Shown in pieces: positions 35,401-50,100 of a DNA stretch of 64,000 bases. Location: the NCBI GenBank assembly GCA_032358165.1, contig JAALGY010000023.1, positions 3,286,001-3,350,000 on the forward strand, in the 5' to 3' direction. The DNA is from Diplosphaera chodatii. Taxonomy: Eukaryota > Chlorophyta > Trebouxiophyceae > Prasiolales > Stichococcaceae. The notes under the pieces were generated by a model. It was given only the letters and a program-made list of their open reading frames with translations, did not search any database and had not been told where the DNA came from. The position numbers and the translations under genes are program-made. Position 1 is the stretch's first letter, and every line of letters starts with the position of its first letter.

Positions 35401-36895
35401 TTCGACAACGGTGGTTTGTCGTTGTATGCTTCTTGGGCAGATGATCGGCAAGCAGGCAGCAGGACCCTTCACCTGTTCTGCCGCGCGGCCTGCTGCTGCT
35501 TCTGCGCCGCCAGCTGCTTCAGCCCCAGGGTGGGCTGTGGGGCTGCGGCCCACAGCGGCCCTGTCGCCGCCAGCAGCCCTGTGGCGGCGGCCGTGGCGCC
35601 AAAGATATACAGCACCGGCCGCGGTGGCATTGGCAGTGATGGTGCGCCTATCGCCCAGGCCATCTGCAACAGAGGTCCCAAACACACCTTTGACGCTGTT
35701 CACCTCTAATTCCCACGACGAGAATGTCAGCGGGAGCTCTCCTGTAGGTAACGTATGACATATGTATGCAGTCTGTCTCTCAGTTTGCTGTGCATGCTGG
35801 TCGAAGGTCAAGCACACCTGGATGCCAGACCATGCGCTTGTCACTGCTGGCGGAAGCACTTCCGCCAGCGCAGCTTCCAGCTTCCCGGCCAGCGCCTCCA
35901 GAGCCGCCGCCGCAATGACGACCCCCGCCCCGGACGCCGCTCTCAAGCGGCGCAGCAGGGTGCTGCGGCGGCCGCCGCCGAGCTGAGCCAGAGCTACTGA
36001 GATGGCAAAACCGCCGCCCAGTGCCCAAAACAGCGGCCCGAGGCTGGCAGCAGCCAGAATCTCAGCGCCGCGGGGCGCGCCGGACTCCCCGACTGCCCAC
36101 AGCAGCGCCGGGTTCACGTGCAGCCGCGACCCAATGAAGCGCGTGAGTGGCCTGGCCGCCGCCGCAGCTGACGCGGCAATGAACATCAGCACCGCCAGAA
36201 GACGCAGCAGCAGGGCCTGTGCGTCAGCGGGGTTCAAGCTGACAACATCTGCTCCCTGGTCCGACTGGACGCCTGTTGTGACTGACGCCTCTGGCTGCCG
36301 TTCAGCTGCCTTTGCCGGCATCCCTGCCGTGCCTGAGAGCCCTTGCTTTGCTGGACTGCCTGTTGCAGCGGCTATGCTCTTCTGTGCCGAGCCCTCAACC
36401 CTTGCCTTTGCCGCGGCTCCTTTCACTGCAGCGCTCATTGCAAATGCATCTGCAGGGCTGGCAGGACCAAGCTGCACTTTCTTGAGAGGAGGCCGTGCAG
36501 CAATGCGCAGCAGCATCAGCGTTGCGAGCAGCCCCTTGGCAGCACCTGCATGGCATAGATAAATGCATGCTGTCCCCTGCAGCGCTGGAGCGTACGCGAC
36601 GCGGCATGACCATGCGGCTGAGATGCTGCTACATACTGATGCACCGATGACAGGCACTGCCCTGCCAAACCAGATCGGCGTGCACATAGCAGGTTGGTTG
36701 GCACTGACCTGCGGCTGCAAACGAGAGCCACACCCATCGCGCGGCGGCGCCAAAGTGCCAGCCGGTCTGCGGCGACAGCAGCAGGGGCGCTGCGCGGTCG
36801 CAGTACAGCAGCGCAATGGGGAATAGCCAGGCCAGGCGCCCAGGCACTTTACTCATCCAATTCGCCGGCTGACCCGTCTGCGATGTCGGTGCCAT
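32487..36895 (-). CDS. Multi-pass membrane protein with C-terminal spermidine-synthase-like domain
   Basis: Exons with agreeing phases: 36895-36709, 36545-35818, 35663-35473, 35251-35077, 35042-34768, 34527-34413, 34133-34062, 33924-33855, 33658-33493 and 33325 onward; then KEQLVDVVEVVAP (about 33009) and LPVDVQDMIKTPLRIDGG to the stop at 32487, whose junctions are not settled. The N-terminal half has several hydrophobic segments (LAWLFPIALLY, LLRLLAVLMFIAASAAAAA, VLYIFGATAAATGLLAA, LLRLVLVPWLAVIGH). The C-terminal half is a Rossmann methyltransferase-like fold of the polyamine-synthase type: FVLLKAGHSILGGRY, SLHIGLGIGMTAKAFAEHG (GxGxG), DVIELHPEV (acidic residue after strand 2), EYDIIVHDVFSGG, IVVVNFYGD. 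Comparable membrane/spermidine-synthase fusions exist in bacteria. The real substrate is unknown; the true polyamine-binding residues were not verified. Confidence 0.7.
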
Positions 36896-37733
36896 CCCTG
36901 ACGCTGTGGGGCTGCTCAGCTCGCTGTGCAAGTGTGGATGTTCACTCTGTGTGTTTGTTCCTGCAGTCACCACGATGCACTGAGCAATGGCGTGAAGGCT
37001 GGGCCGCCTCTGCATGCCAGCGGCGCTGCATCACACCTCTGGATGCAGGCACTGGTCAGCATACTTCGCTACGCACACCTCAAGTCTGCAACGTGCAGGC
37101 TGAGCTCTTGTTTGGCAGCACGGTTGCAACACCGTGTGGCTTCAGGCAACAGATCACGTCTAGTTACAACGAAGTGTGTGCAGCTGCACGCAGTGCATCA
37201 CATCGGATGGTCGGATGTCCCAAGCGATGCACATGCAATCGCCCTACAAGGCGCGTATGGTCTATCATGTCAGCAAGGGTGCAGGATCAGTGATGACAGA
37301 TCAGGCATGCTCGGTGTGGGTCGGTGATGAGAAGTTGCAACCACTGCGTCAGCATCCACCTGCAAGTTACAGCAAACCGTACAAGGTAAGTGAAACGTAC
37401 TCGTTGGACGTTACGCGATTACGGTTGCCACCCTGATGCCCACATCACGCATCTGCAACCTTGAGATCAAGCACCCCAGTGCTGACGTTGGCAAGGCCAT
37501 TGTATCTCAACCCAGCCTGTTAGCACGGCCGACAATACGGGAAGAAGGAAACCTTCAGGCCAGCGCGCAGGTCGGTCAGCAATTGTCAGGTGTCGTTCAG
37601 CCAGGGACGTCGGACGGTCCAGGCGCTGCGCCTTGCGCTCAGCGCAGGGTGCCCAGGCCACAAGCACGCCTGTAGGGACTAGATGTGCACCGAAGTGCAA
37701 CAACACAGCCGCAGATGAGGTAGTGGCGGCGGC
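36896..37733. promoter_or_regulatory. Divergent intergenic region
   Basis: About 840 bases between the starts of the membrane spermidine-synthase-like gene (minus) and the glycosyltransferase gene (plus). It should hold both promoters. No TATA box or repeated motif stands out. Confidence 0.45.
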
Positions 37734-40700
37734 ATGGGGCGGCCGCAGCCCCTGTTCGGCAGGGCGGGCGCCTGGAGCGGCAGGCTGTCAGATGCAGCGC
37801 AGCATGCGGCACCCAGCATGATTGCCTTCCAGGTGTGTGCTGAAGACGCACAACCACATTCAGATGCAGATTGTCAGCTGTGTGTTGATGTGAGCGATGC
37901 TGAAGCCACAGAGCGGGCCATGCCGCGGCATGCGTCCTCCAGCACAGCCCCAGACATGTCTTTGAATGCCCCGCCCTGCAGGACGGGGTGTACAGGGCCA
38001 TCGTCAGCAAGCGGCGGACGCTGACGCTGAGCCTCCTGGCGAACGTGGTGCTGCTTGCGCTGCTGGTCTTCAAGTCTTCACCGCAGCCGGCCTTCCACAG
38101 GTGCGCCGGCCTGACACCTTGCAGTCACTCCTGTGGCGTTGGGTCGAACATGCATGGCATGCATGTAGTAACCTGATGGTCGTGAGTCGTCATCTCCCCC
38201 TGCAGACCTGCTGCATGTGCCGACCGTGCACAGTACACTGTTGCGCCATACTGAAACTGCAAGACCTGAAGCACGTCCACACCCATGTGCTGTTTGAACC
38301 CGTAGGGACGCAGAGCCGTGCATCGCGCCGCTCATCCAGCCGCAGGTGCGGCGGCAGGAAGCAACAGCAAAACACCCCCTGGGCTCAGGGTCTGGCGCAG
38401 CCGCAGCTATGGCAGCAGGAAGCACAGCGGCCAGCGGCAGCTTGTCCGAGGCCTACCCTGTGGTGCCTGCCGGTACGCTTTCTGACGACTGCGCGTTGCA
38501 GTTGTTCATAGAAGTGCAGCTGTTTAGTCGTCCTGTGAAGTGCGACAGCCTGCTCTGCACTTCATCACCTCGAACATACAGTGACCTCAAGAGCAGCAGC
38601 TTGGCATCAAGGCAACAGAAATCACCCTAATCAAATGCTGCCTCCCGCTGCCACTCAGGCCGCAAAGCATGGCTGGTGATTGGCATCCCCAGCGCGCCGC
38701 GGCCTACGCCCTACCTGCTGCAGACGCTGGAGTCGCTGCTCAACGAGTGAGTCTTCATGCTAGTCCACACCGCCTGTGACACCTGCAGCCTGCTTGAGCT
38801 CAGGTCACATGGCGAGCAGGCTGCTGCATGCCGCCCTCGAGGTCTGCTGTGAAAATGGCTTCGGAAAGCTACGATGGAGTCCGGACCCTGCGATGCTGGT
38901 GTTGCACCATGCGCAGGCTGCCAGATGATGCCAGTGACCCGCTGTATGGCCGCATCCGGGTGATTGTAATGGATGCTGCGCCGGGGCGCAACCACGCCAT
39001 CACCTCGCTGCGGGGCCGCATCCGGTACCCCAAAAAGGGTGAACATCTTGGACCATGTAGTTTACAGGACTGTTGTCAGGTGCTTTCGACCGTACGGTCC
39101 CTTCATATCCGAGAGTGTCGGGGGTCACACGCCTGCCTGAGAGGGCTTTAGCCCTGCCACGATGACGGGCCCTGCATTGCGCAGGCGACGTGTTTGCCGC
39201 CAAGGCGGCGGCCTACCTGGACGTAATCGACAGCCCGGGCAGCGAGCCGGATCCGACGCCCGATGCCCCAGACCCCGATGACCTGCACAACCCCGACGAC
39301 AGGTGACAGCAGTCTTGGCTGACAGCGAAGGTCAAAGGCAAGCCATCCTGACCAAGAGACGGCACCCTGATACACTGCATGCCTTCACAAGCCTGCGCCA
39401 CGCTGCTGCAGTCAGCCCCACGGTTGCCACCGACTGCGTGTCACAGACCCCTTGACCGTGCGGCAAATGTCCGACTCTGGGCTGCAGCAGCAGCCGGAAG
39501 CTTGGGTTCGTCCAGCATCATCGTTTCAATGGTGACGCAGCTGTCAACAAGTGCAGGCCGGGCAGGGCGGTCAGGTTGCAGACGCGCAACCTGATTGAGC
39601 TGCTGACGCTGGCGCGCCACCGCGGCACCTACTACCTGTTCATGGAGGACGACTTCCGGTGTGTGAAAGTCACAGCTTCAAGTAGAACACAGGCAGTTTC
39701 CCTTCCTGTTTCGTGAGCATGCTCCCAGAGGCTAGCGGTCCTGCAGCAATGCAACATTCTGCCCAGCTGCACGTAGCTGCTGAGTGTGGAGCTCCAACTG
39801 GCATGCTGTGCTGCAGCACGCACTGTTCATGTCGACTCGACCATTGCTGCACGCTGTAAAGGGCAACCCGCAGGGTACCATAGGGTAGCGTGCATCCTGT
39901 CTCACTGCTGCAGGGTGTGCCCATTCATGCTTCGGGCGCTGCACTACGCTTTGGCCAAGGCGGCGGCACTGCAGCCCGCCTGGCTGGCGCTGCGGCTGTC
40001 CTACGGCATGAACGGCGTGCTGCTGCGGGTGGGAAACCAACATATACACAGCTTGTGCTGTGCAACACGCTTTCTGTCCGCCAGCGTGCAGTTGACTCTG
40101 CTGACCCAGGTGCCTGGCGCTGTTCTCCAGCATGTGCCAGGTTGGGCCTGCGTGAAGGCCGCCATCAACTGAAGCAGGAGTTGCCGTTATAGGCTGCGGA
40201 CCTGGACCCGCTGGTCGGCTACCTGCGGGCGGGCGTGGCGCGCAAGCCGCCGGACATCCTGTGGCGGGAGTGGTCTGTGGACGACGACCGGCCCCAGGTC
40301 AGGCTGACTCATCGTGTCACCGCGAGCACATTCATCCAGTACACCCTTGCGAGCGCCACTGCTCCTGCGGTAGCGCAGGCAAGGCGTTGCCTTCTCAGGT
40401 GCCCCCAGTGGCGGTGTGTCAGCACGCCTATCAAGCTTGAGACCACTTTACCCAGTCATCCCAGCACCTCATCGCTCCTCACCATCCACTATCCCTTCGA
40501 ACGCTGGTGTTCTTGGACGCAGGAAAACAAGAAACGCCCGCTGGTGGTGTACCGCTACAACATGCTGGCGCACATCGGCGAGGTGTCGTCTTTCCCAGTG
40601 CGCATGGCGCGCCCCGCCTGGCCCGGCTGCTACACGCCCATGAACCGGGTGGGGGTGCTGAGTTTACTATACCATAGAGTACCTCAATGTCAATCACAGA

Positions 40701-41540
40701 CGTTACGATGCAAGAGCTTGTACTCCTCGAGGACTTGTTGCAGCCCACTCCCTGGCCTTGGCCGCTGGACATCAGTGCCTGCATTCAAGCAGGACGGTCG
40801 TGTGCACTGCCGTCACTGCACTGCGACCGTGCAACAAGCCCTGCGCTGTGCATGATGAGACCATCTCACACACCCGTTGCGACCTGCTCCATTCCCTGTC
40901 TTGAACCCTGTGCCCTTTCGCACAGGCGTGGTCCCTGCACCTGCGGGAGCGGTACAACGCCGGGCGCTGCACAACCGTCTCCGACATCTCGCCCTGCAGC
41001 CCGCCACCCAGGGCGCTGCAGGGTGGGCGTGCCGGCAGCAGCGGCGGCGGCGGCGACTCCTGGCTCCAGCACCAGCTGCGGTGGCCTGCGTCTGCTGCTG
41101 GTGACCCACCCCGTAGGGGTGAGACGACCTGCCATCAGGAGGACCTCCTCAGTATCTTTTCCGTTAACTTGCACACAAGCAACCGATACGTCGAGACGCA
41201 AGGCTAGCAATCGATGTCTCATCCTGCAGGGTCCACCGGGCAAGGTGGCCGTGAACACAGCCAACATGTGCAGCCGGAGCAGACTCGACAAGCAGGAGGA
41301 AGCTGGCTCAGCGGCTTGTTGAGCCACGACAGCAGTGGCTCTCGGCAGCAGTCTGGCAAGAGAGGTGGCGGCGGCGGCGGCGGCGGCAGCAGCAGCAGCA
41401 GGACGGTCTTCAGGGACGATGCGTTCGAGACCAACTTCGGGCGCAGGTCGGCAGCCGGTGGGGACCCCGGCAGCAGGCTGGACGGGGATGCCGGCATCGG
41501 CAGCAGCCTCGGCACAGCATTCGCACTTGACACGGATTAG
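37734..41540 (+). CDS. Type II membrane glycosyltransferase, MGAT4/GT54-like
   Basis: Exons: 37734-37832, 37982-38100, an unsolved region 38101-38658, then 38659-38746, 38917-39038, 39185-39302, 39575-39658, 39914-40028, 40193-40297, 40523-40648, 40926-41118 and 41230-41540. The short N-terminal tail is followed by one membrane anchor (TLSLLANVVLLALLVF), the plan of Golgi type II enzymes. The catalytic part reads WLVIGIPSAPRPTPYLLQTL, RIRVIVMDAAPGRN, YYLFMEDDFRVCPFMLRAL (EDD as the acidic nucleotide-sugar/metal motif) and PAWLALRLSYGMNGVLLR. These parallel the N-acetylglucosaminyltransferase IV family, which adds branching GlcNAc to N-glycans. The C-terminus is a Gly/Ser-rich low-complexity tail ending ...LGTAFALDTD. 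The donor and acceptor are inferred only from the family. Confidence 0.58.
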
Positions 41541-42092
41541 GCCACATAGTACGGCATGACATGCTGACGTCCTGAGAACTGCCATCATCCTTTCTGTATC
41601 TGTTGGTCAATGCCAGGCGGTGGCAATTGCTCGTCATGGTTCATGTGCTAACTATGCATCAGCCCACTGTAGCCACTGTTCTCGTGCTGAGCAAGTAGCA
41701 TCAAACTCTGGTGGGATACGAAGGAGCAGCTAGGCAGCTCATGATGTGGTTGCTTATCTGCGCATGAATGCCACACTTCAGCTCTTGATCCTGAACTTTG
41801 ACGCACCCGGAAAGGAATTGCTGCCACAGGACGGTGGAGGGGGGGCAAGACTGCCGTGCATCATGAGCACCATTGTGTGGCAGAGTTGCTTCGGGATATC
41901 TTATGGTGCATGACACGACACACTTCAATGCTGAAAGTTGGTCCGTTCACCACTTGTGCATCAGCCAAGTGTGTGGCTGACGCCTGACGCCAACACCGTG
42001 CATGCTGCTGATCTGCCGCCATCAAAGGAGCGCGCTCCAACACTCCCTTGATCTGTGCCTTCATTATGTGGCTACGATGGGATTGAGGACCC
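41541..42092. other. Convergent intergenic region, no gene seen
   Basis: About 550 bases between the glycosyltransferase stop and the calmodulin stop. Likely 3' untranslated sequence of both. No TGTAA in a convincing position and no coding signal. Confidence 0.5.
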
Positions 42093-43741
<1,649 letters not shown>

Positions 43742-44162
43742 AGCTGGATCAGCACTGAAACGGTTTCCAAGCTGACGCCCAGGCACGGCCAAACAGTACA
43801 CAGCTGCAAGTTGGGCAGCTGCAAACGCCTGGACAAGCTCACAACAAGTGCACTGAACTGCCAGCTGTGTTCGGGCAGGGCCTCGCCAGAGTAGCACTAG
43901 GGTTTGGTTGCACCAACTCATGATGGTTCAGCAGATCCCATTTCTCGCCGCCGACGTGCACACGGCGGAACATGCAAGGGGGAACGAGCTGCAGTGACAA
44001 GCACTACAGATGTCAGCTGCACGCCGGCGCACATGTGCCCATGATGCACTGAACACTTGACAGCATGTGGTGATTTGAAGCCCGTTCTGGCCGCGGGGCT
44101 CAGGGCTGTATCTGGCAGCACCAGCAAAGGAATCTGCTGCATAACAGCAGGTGCTTTCCGCC
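43742..44162. promoter_or_regulatory. Divergent promoter region calmodulin / SEC31
   Basis: Only 421 bases separate the two start codons, so the genes share a bidirectional promoter region. No clear TATA box. No coding signal. Confidence 0.5.
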
Positions 44163-47100
44163 ATGCCGCCCATCTTCCAGGCCCAGCGCACGGGCACTCT
44201 CGCATTTGCACCCAATGCACCCTTCTTGGCAACAGGCTCGTTCAGCGGCGCGGTCGACGCCTCTTTCTCGACGGACTCATCACTTCAGGTGATCAGCGTT
44301 GCAATGAGCACTGGACTGGCTTGATCCATGACAGGACAGCATGCAGTCGTAATCAGAGACGTGCGGCGTCCGTCGCAAATCGTCGAGCGCAGGATGTGCT
44401 TTCAACTCATAACTGCATGGTCTGCCAGTCTGCTCAAGGTGAGGGAAGATGCTCATTTGCAACCCGCAGATCTACTCTGTGGACTTCGCCAGCAGCAGCG
44501 GCGGCCAGCTGCAGCGCGCAGGCGGCTCGGTGAAGGTGTCGGAGAGCTTCGAACGCATCACATGGGGCGCCATCGGCCTCAACCCGGCATCATATCCGGT
44601 ACAGCCCGCTGTCACGCCAATTCATGCTGACCTCATAGATCCCAGCCCGCCCATGCAACAGCACAGCGTCGCCCGAGGCCCGCGACAGCGTGTCGGAGCC
44701 GGCGTCGTGCATCTGCAGCTGAACCACCATGCGCTTAATGCAGAGCGGGCTCATTGCTGGCGGTCTGGCGGACGGCACCATTGGCGTATGGAGCGCAGAC
44801 AAAGTGCTGGACGCTAGCGAGGAGGCAGAGGACGTGCCGGACGCCCTGCTGACCACGCTGAGCGGCCACAGCGGCCCTGTGAGACTGCAATGCCATCGTT
44901 GCCTTTCTGCCTGCAGCCATCCTTTCATGCCCCAGGCACAGCTGATGCATGAGGCCAGCTGCAGCATTTTCGGATGCACATTGCCGAGGCTGACCTCAAA
45001 GCAGTCTGTCTGGGCATTCACTGAGAGTGACACAAGAGGGGTATGCCGCAATCGCACAGCATGAATTGCATAGGTGCGAGGGCTGGACTTCAACCCCAAT
45101 GCCTCAAACCTGCTGGCCAGCGGGGCCGCAGATGGCGAGACGCTGGTCTGGGACCTCACCAACCCGCAGGCGCCCAACAGCTTTAAAGTGGTGGGTGCAC
45201 CCTCAGCTGACATGAGCATGCACATGGCGAGGAGATCATCGCCAGGCACTGCAGCCCCACAACATCTCATCGGCAAGGCACTTGTGCTGCCTGGGCTCTG
45301 TCCCGAGTCTTTGGCATCTTGACAGTGCACCTGCTTCGGGTAGTCGTTAGTGTACATGAACTGCACACGACCAAGGGGAAACCTCGGCGCTCAGGGCGGC
45401 TCCAGCAGCAGCGGCATGAACAGCCGGGGGGCGGCGCGGCCGGAGGTGGGCGCAGTCGCCTGGAACTGGCGCTTCCCGAAGATCCTGGCGTGCGGGCTGT
45501 CCAACGGCACCTGCGTGCTGTGGGACCTCAGCAAGGACAAGCCGCGCCCCGTGGTCAGCCTGCGCCACCCCGCCGGGTGAGAGCAGCTGAACTCCACCGT
45601 CGTAAATCTTAATTCACTTGACCCTGTTTGCAATAGCACCGTACAGCGGTGATAGCATTGTGCAGCAGGACAAGCCTTTAGGTACACGAGGACAGTCTGG
45701 TGTCATGCAGCGAAGTCGTGCGCCAGACCTCTGACTGCTTGTGATTCCCGTGCTCGCTCACAGCTCCACAGCATCCCACAGTCCTGGAGGGACTCCCTCT
45801 CATCTTCAACTTGAAGATTCCTATTTGCAGGCAAAGGAGGGTGAGTGTGCTGCAGTGGAGCCCTGGGGACCCCTGGAACCTGATGGTCGGCTCTGATGAT
45901 GACCTCAGCCCCGAGCTTCAGGTGCGCATCAGCACCGCACACTCATGCAGTGGCTGCGCCGCCGTGCAGCTGCCCTATAAGCCTGGGCACCCGTACTGCA
46001 CGGGTTGACAGACCCAGCGCTTGGCCATGCTACCCACCTAGGGGTTTGTACCCGGCTCACTGGACGCTCCAGGGTGCTGATGTCCTGTTCCTCATCGATC
46101 TGACGTGCCATCGCGCCGCAGCTGTGGGACCTGCGCAACCAGCGGGCACCCAAGGCCACGCTGCACGGGCACTCGGGCGGCGTGCTGGGCCTGTCCTGGT
46201 GCCAGCAGGACGCGGCCTTCCTGCTGTCGTCGGGCAAGGACAACAGGTGCCGCTGGATGTCATGATTGAAGTGTGCTGGCGTTGCATCTGATTGGTGAAA
46301 GCGCAGGCACCTACATGCAGAGCTGCTGCCACTGGCATTTCCAGTCCGAAATGTTGATCAACCCTACACATGCCGCAGGACGATCGTGTGGGATGCGGAT
46401 GCGGGGCAGGAGCTGCTGGAGCTGCCGCGCAGCGGCGGCTGCAACTTCAACGCGGCCTGGAGCCCCACGGTGCCCGGCGTCTTTGCCACCGCCAGCTTCG
46501 ACGGCAAGGTGTGCCCCTGTGTCTTGTCTGACATGATTGCTCTATGCCATTCGATCCCATTGCACAAGCTGTCTGACCCTGCTGCTCTGCAGGGTGGACG
46601 GTGATGCAGTTGCAGCAAGTGGCACTTGTCTGATGCAGCCTGCAACATGTCATGCAGGTGAGCATCTACGGGGTGGAGACGGCGGCACAGCCTGACACAG
46701 CCTCCGCAGCCGGCGGCGACTTTGCAGCGCTGCTGTCCACCCAGTCCACAGAGGGTGCGGCTGTGTTGTTGCTGGCTGCCGTCGGGGGGAGGAAGGGCCT
46801 ATGAACCCAGCCATGGACCAGCTGGGTGTCGATAGCAAATGTTGTCATGCTGTGAACATACTGCAACATGCTGCCAGATCCTTTCATCAACAATGTGATG
46901 ACATGATGCAAACAGGCCCGCCAAAGCAGCTGGCGCGGGTGCCGGCGTGGCTGAAGCGCCCGGTGTCGGCCCACCTGGGCTTTGCCGGCAAGCTGGCGAC
47001 GGTTACCAACAGCAAGAAGGGCGAGGAGCCAGACGCGCCCGTCACCGCGCAGCTCGCCGTGAAGCAGGTGGGGCTTTGTCAGCAAGCAGCATCACCTGGC

Positions 47101-50100
47101 CGGCTGCTGCATCGCTGTACATGCTGCTCCACCGCATCTTCAGCCTCACTACCCACCCACTCTTCCATAGCTACCCTTGAATACGGCCCGTGGTGCTATC
47201 ATGATGCCTGCATTGGCTTGCACGCTGCCGCATCATACATTCGCCTGATACATCTGTCCATTTTGCCGCCCACAGGTCATCACGGAGGAGGGGCTGGTGC
47301 AGGCGAGCGAGGAGTTCAGCGCTGCGGCGCACGGCGACCGCCCCACGCTGCGCGACTTTTGCGCCGCCCGCGCCGAGGCAGCGGCCAAGGCAGCGGAGGC
47401 GGCGGTGTCGGACGACGACAAGGCAGACGCTCGCGCGGAGGCGGAGACCTGGACCTTCCTGCGCATCCTGTTTGAGGACAACGCCAGCGAGTGCGCAGTG
47501 CAAACACACGAAGCACCTCAATGCATGCGTGGCCAAGGCCGCTGTGTATCCTCCTGTCAGCATCTGTCAGCAAGGAAACTCGGTCGGCCTCACACCCCAC
47601 TGCACTCCACATAGCTGTCTGCACTGCCAGGCAACACCAGCTGCGCCATGTCACACGCCTGATGCATTCATGCGACGAGGGCTGATGGATTGCAGGGAGC
47701 TGCTGAAGCACCTGGGCTTCGAGGACATGCTGCCGCCGCCGCCGCCCGCGACGCCCAGCGGCGAGGGGTCGCTGGCGGGCACCGAGGACACCCTGGGGCA
47801 GATATCGCTACAGGGCGGGGGCAGCCCCACGGGCGGGCAGCAGGATGTGTCCCCTGCGGCGCCAATTGCCAGCGCGCAGTCCGGCGAGGACTTCTTCAGC
47901 GCGCTCGGCGGCGCAGGTGCCGTGTCAGTTCAGCTTACATCCATCTCCTCAAATCCTTGCTGCATGCTGATATGCCGAGCAGACACTATTTAACGATCCG
48001 ATTCCTCATTGAGAACATTGCGGTCACCAGCAGTGGCGAAAGATCCACTTGGTGACAATGCAACAATAACCATTTCTCATTCGTAACCGTCCTCATCATC
48101 GTTACTTTGACAAAAATGACGACGACGATGGTGACGATGGTTATCAACGCCCATCCCTTGTGCCGATGTCAAGAGCTTTGCTGATCCAGCAGGCAGGGCT
48201 GATCAACCACATGCACATGGTGCTGAACAGCACCATGTGCGTCTGTGCTGATGCGCCCTGCCAGACCATGCTAGCACCAGCCACACTAACCATTTCACAG
48301 CAGATGGGTGCCCAGGCCTGCTTCATCACTGAAGCATAACCATGGGCAATGGACAACATGATATCGTGTCTTCAGGCACATGAAGTGGCCTCCAAACATG
48401 GCGTCTAGGTGTAAATACAGTCAGGGTGGCATTCCAGATTGCTGTATCTTTCTCCTAGCATCTGTACCGATGTGCTCTGTACGGCCGCATCTCAATGTGG
48501 CCTCGCATTTGATGCTGACGAAAGGGATGCTGCCTTGGCTGCAGATGGTGGCGAGATGCTGCAGGGCTTCCGCACCTTCTCCCGCATGTCTGTGGTCACC
48601 GGGCCGGCGGCGGCGGAGATGGCGGCGGAGGCCGGCCCCGGGGAGAAGGCCATCCAGCGCGCCCTGTACGCCGGCAACTTCAGCGCCGCCGTGGACGCTG
48701 CATTAGAGGTGTGCCGCTGACTGGGATCATGGGTGCAGACGAATTTGGATCACCAGCAGCACAGCTTAGCAAGGCGCTGTGCTTGACACACCATGGGATG
48801 CGCGCATCAGTCCCATCATTCGGCACTTTGCAGCTGGGCTCTAAAGGTCCCAAGCACAGTTGAGCCTGAACACGTCAGCTGCAAGCCAGACGATATCAGC
48901 CCTGCGGAAACACTGAGCCTGCGTTGTCATGTGCTGCCTGCAGGCCGAGCGGTATGCAGACGCCCTGGGCATAGCGGCGCTGCCGGGGGCAGCCCCGGAG
49001 CTGTTCACGCGGGCGCAGAAGGCGTACATGGCGGCGGCGCCCCGGCCGTACATGCTGCTGGCGCGCTGCATCATGGACCAGGACTTCAGAGGTGCACCTG
49101 CGGCTCATCAGGATGCGAGGGTGTATGACGAGTGATGGACAGTGTACGCTGCTTGATGAATGGTAGTTTGCATGGTGCCGTTGCATCATTGCTGTTCTGC
49201 TTCTGGGCTTGATATAGATATATAGATGTATGGATATAGTATACCTGAATGCAGAAACCTATACTCTACCGATGCAGCTACCTCATCACTGTATGGCTGA
49301 AAGCCCGTGAACTTCAGCAGGCAAGTGCGATGCTGACACCTGTCGTTTCTTTTGCAGCCGTGATTGGCGCGCAGCCGCTGACCAGCTGGAAGGAGACGCT
49401 GGCGACGCTGGCGACCTACGCGACGAACGACACCTGGCAGGGCCTAGCGCAGGGCCTGGCGGAGCGCCTCGCGCAGCACCACAGAAGTGCGCCGGGAGTT
49501 GTTTCTACTTGGTCTGGCAAGGCTCACTCCAATGGCCGTTGTTGCCAAAAGCGCCCAGCTGCTGCCTCCAGCTCCTGCCTGACCCCGACAGCATAACAGC
49601 ATGCATTCCATGCATGGTTGCTGCGTGACCTCGCACTGCTCTGATATGACCCCCTCACCCGCTATTCAATACCTGCAGTCGAGGAGGCCACCCTGTGCTG
49701 GGTTGCGGCGGGTTGCGTGGATGATGCTGTGGCCGCCTGGACGTCCCACGTCAACGGCCAGACCGCCTCGGTCGAGAAGCTGCAGGTGCGGCTGCTGACT
49801 TGCACAGCAAACCACTGGTGACAGGCTGCTGTGCGCTGTTCTACTGCTGGCGAAACCCCCTGGCCCCTCATCTGTCCTTTGAAGCCGGCACACCGGGCTG
49901 CACAGTAGTCGACTGAGCAGACTGGGCACAGAGCAGCGCATGCACTCAACGAAACCATTTTTGTGTGTGCAGGCGTTGGCAGAGCGCACCGTCATGCTGG
50001 GCATCGCCACCAGCACGCAGGGCGCGGCGCCGGCTGCCGGCGCAGTCATCGCACGCTACGCCAGCCTCCTGGCCGCGCAGGTGCTTCATACTGCCGCAAA

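Noticed and set aside
35842..35867. A perfect 10-bp palindrome CTGGCGGAAG/CTTCCGCCAG
   Set aside because: It lies inside coding sequence of the membrane protein and is explained by its Ala/Glu/Pro codons.
34645..36816. A 723-residue open frame on the minus strand
   Set aside because: Only its middle part is real coding sequence (exon 36545-35818). The rest reads through introns in a wrong frame; family matches and splice phases show the true exons.
48060..48145. An apparent inverted repeat of ATCATCGT / ACGATGGT words in a SEC31 intron
   Set aside because: The arms pair poorly and the region is low-complexity GAC/GAT repeats; chance is likely.
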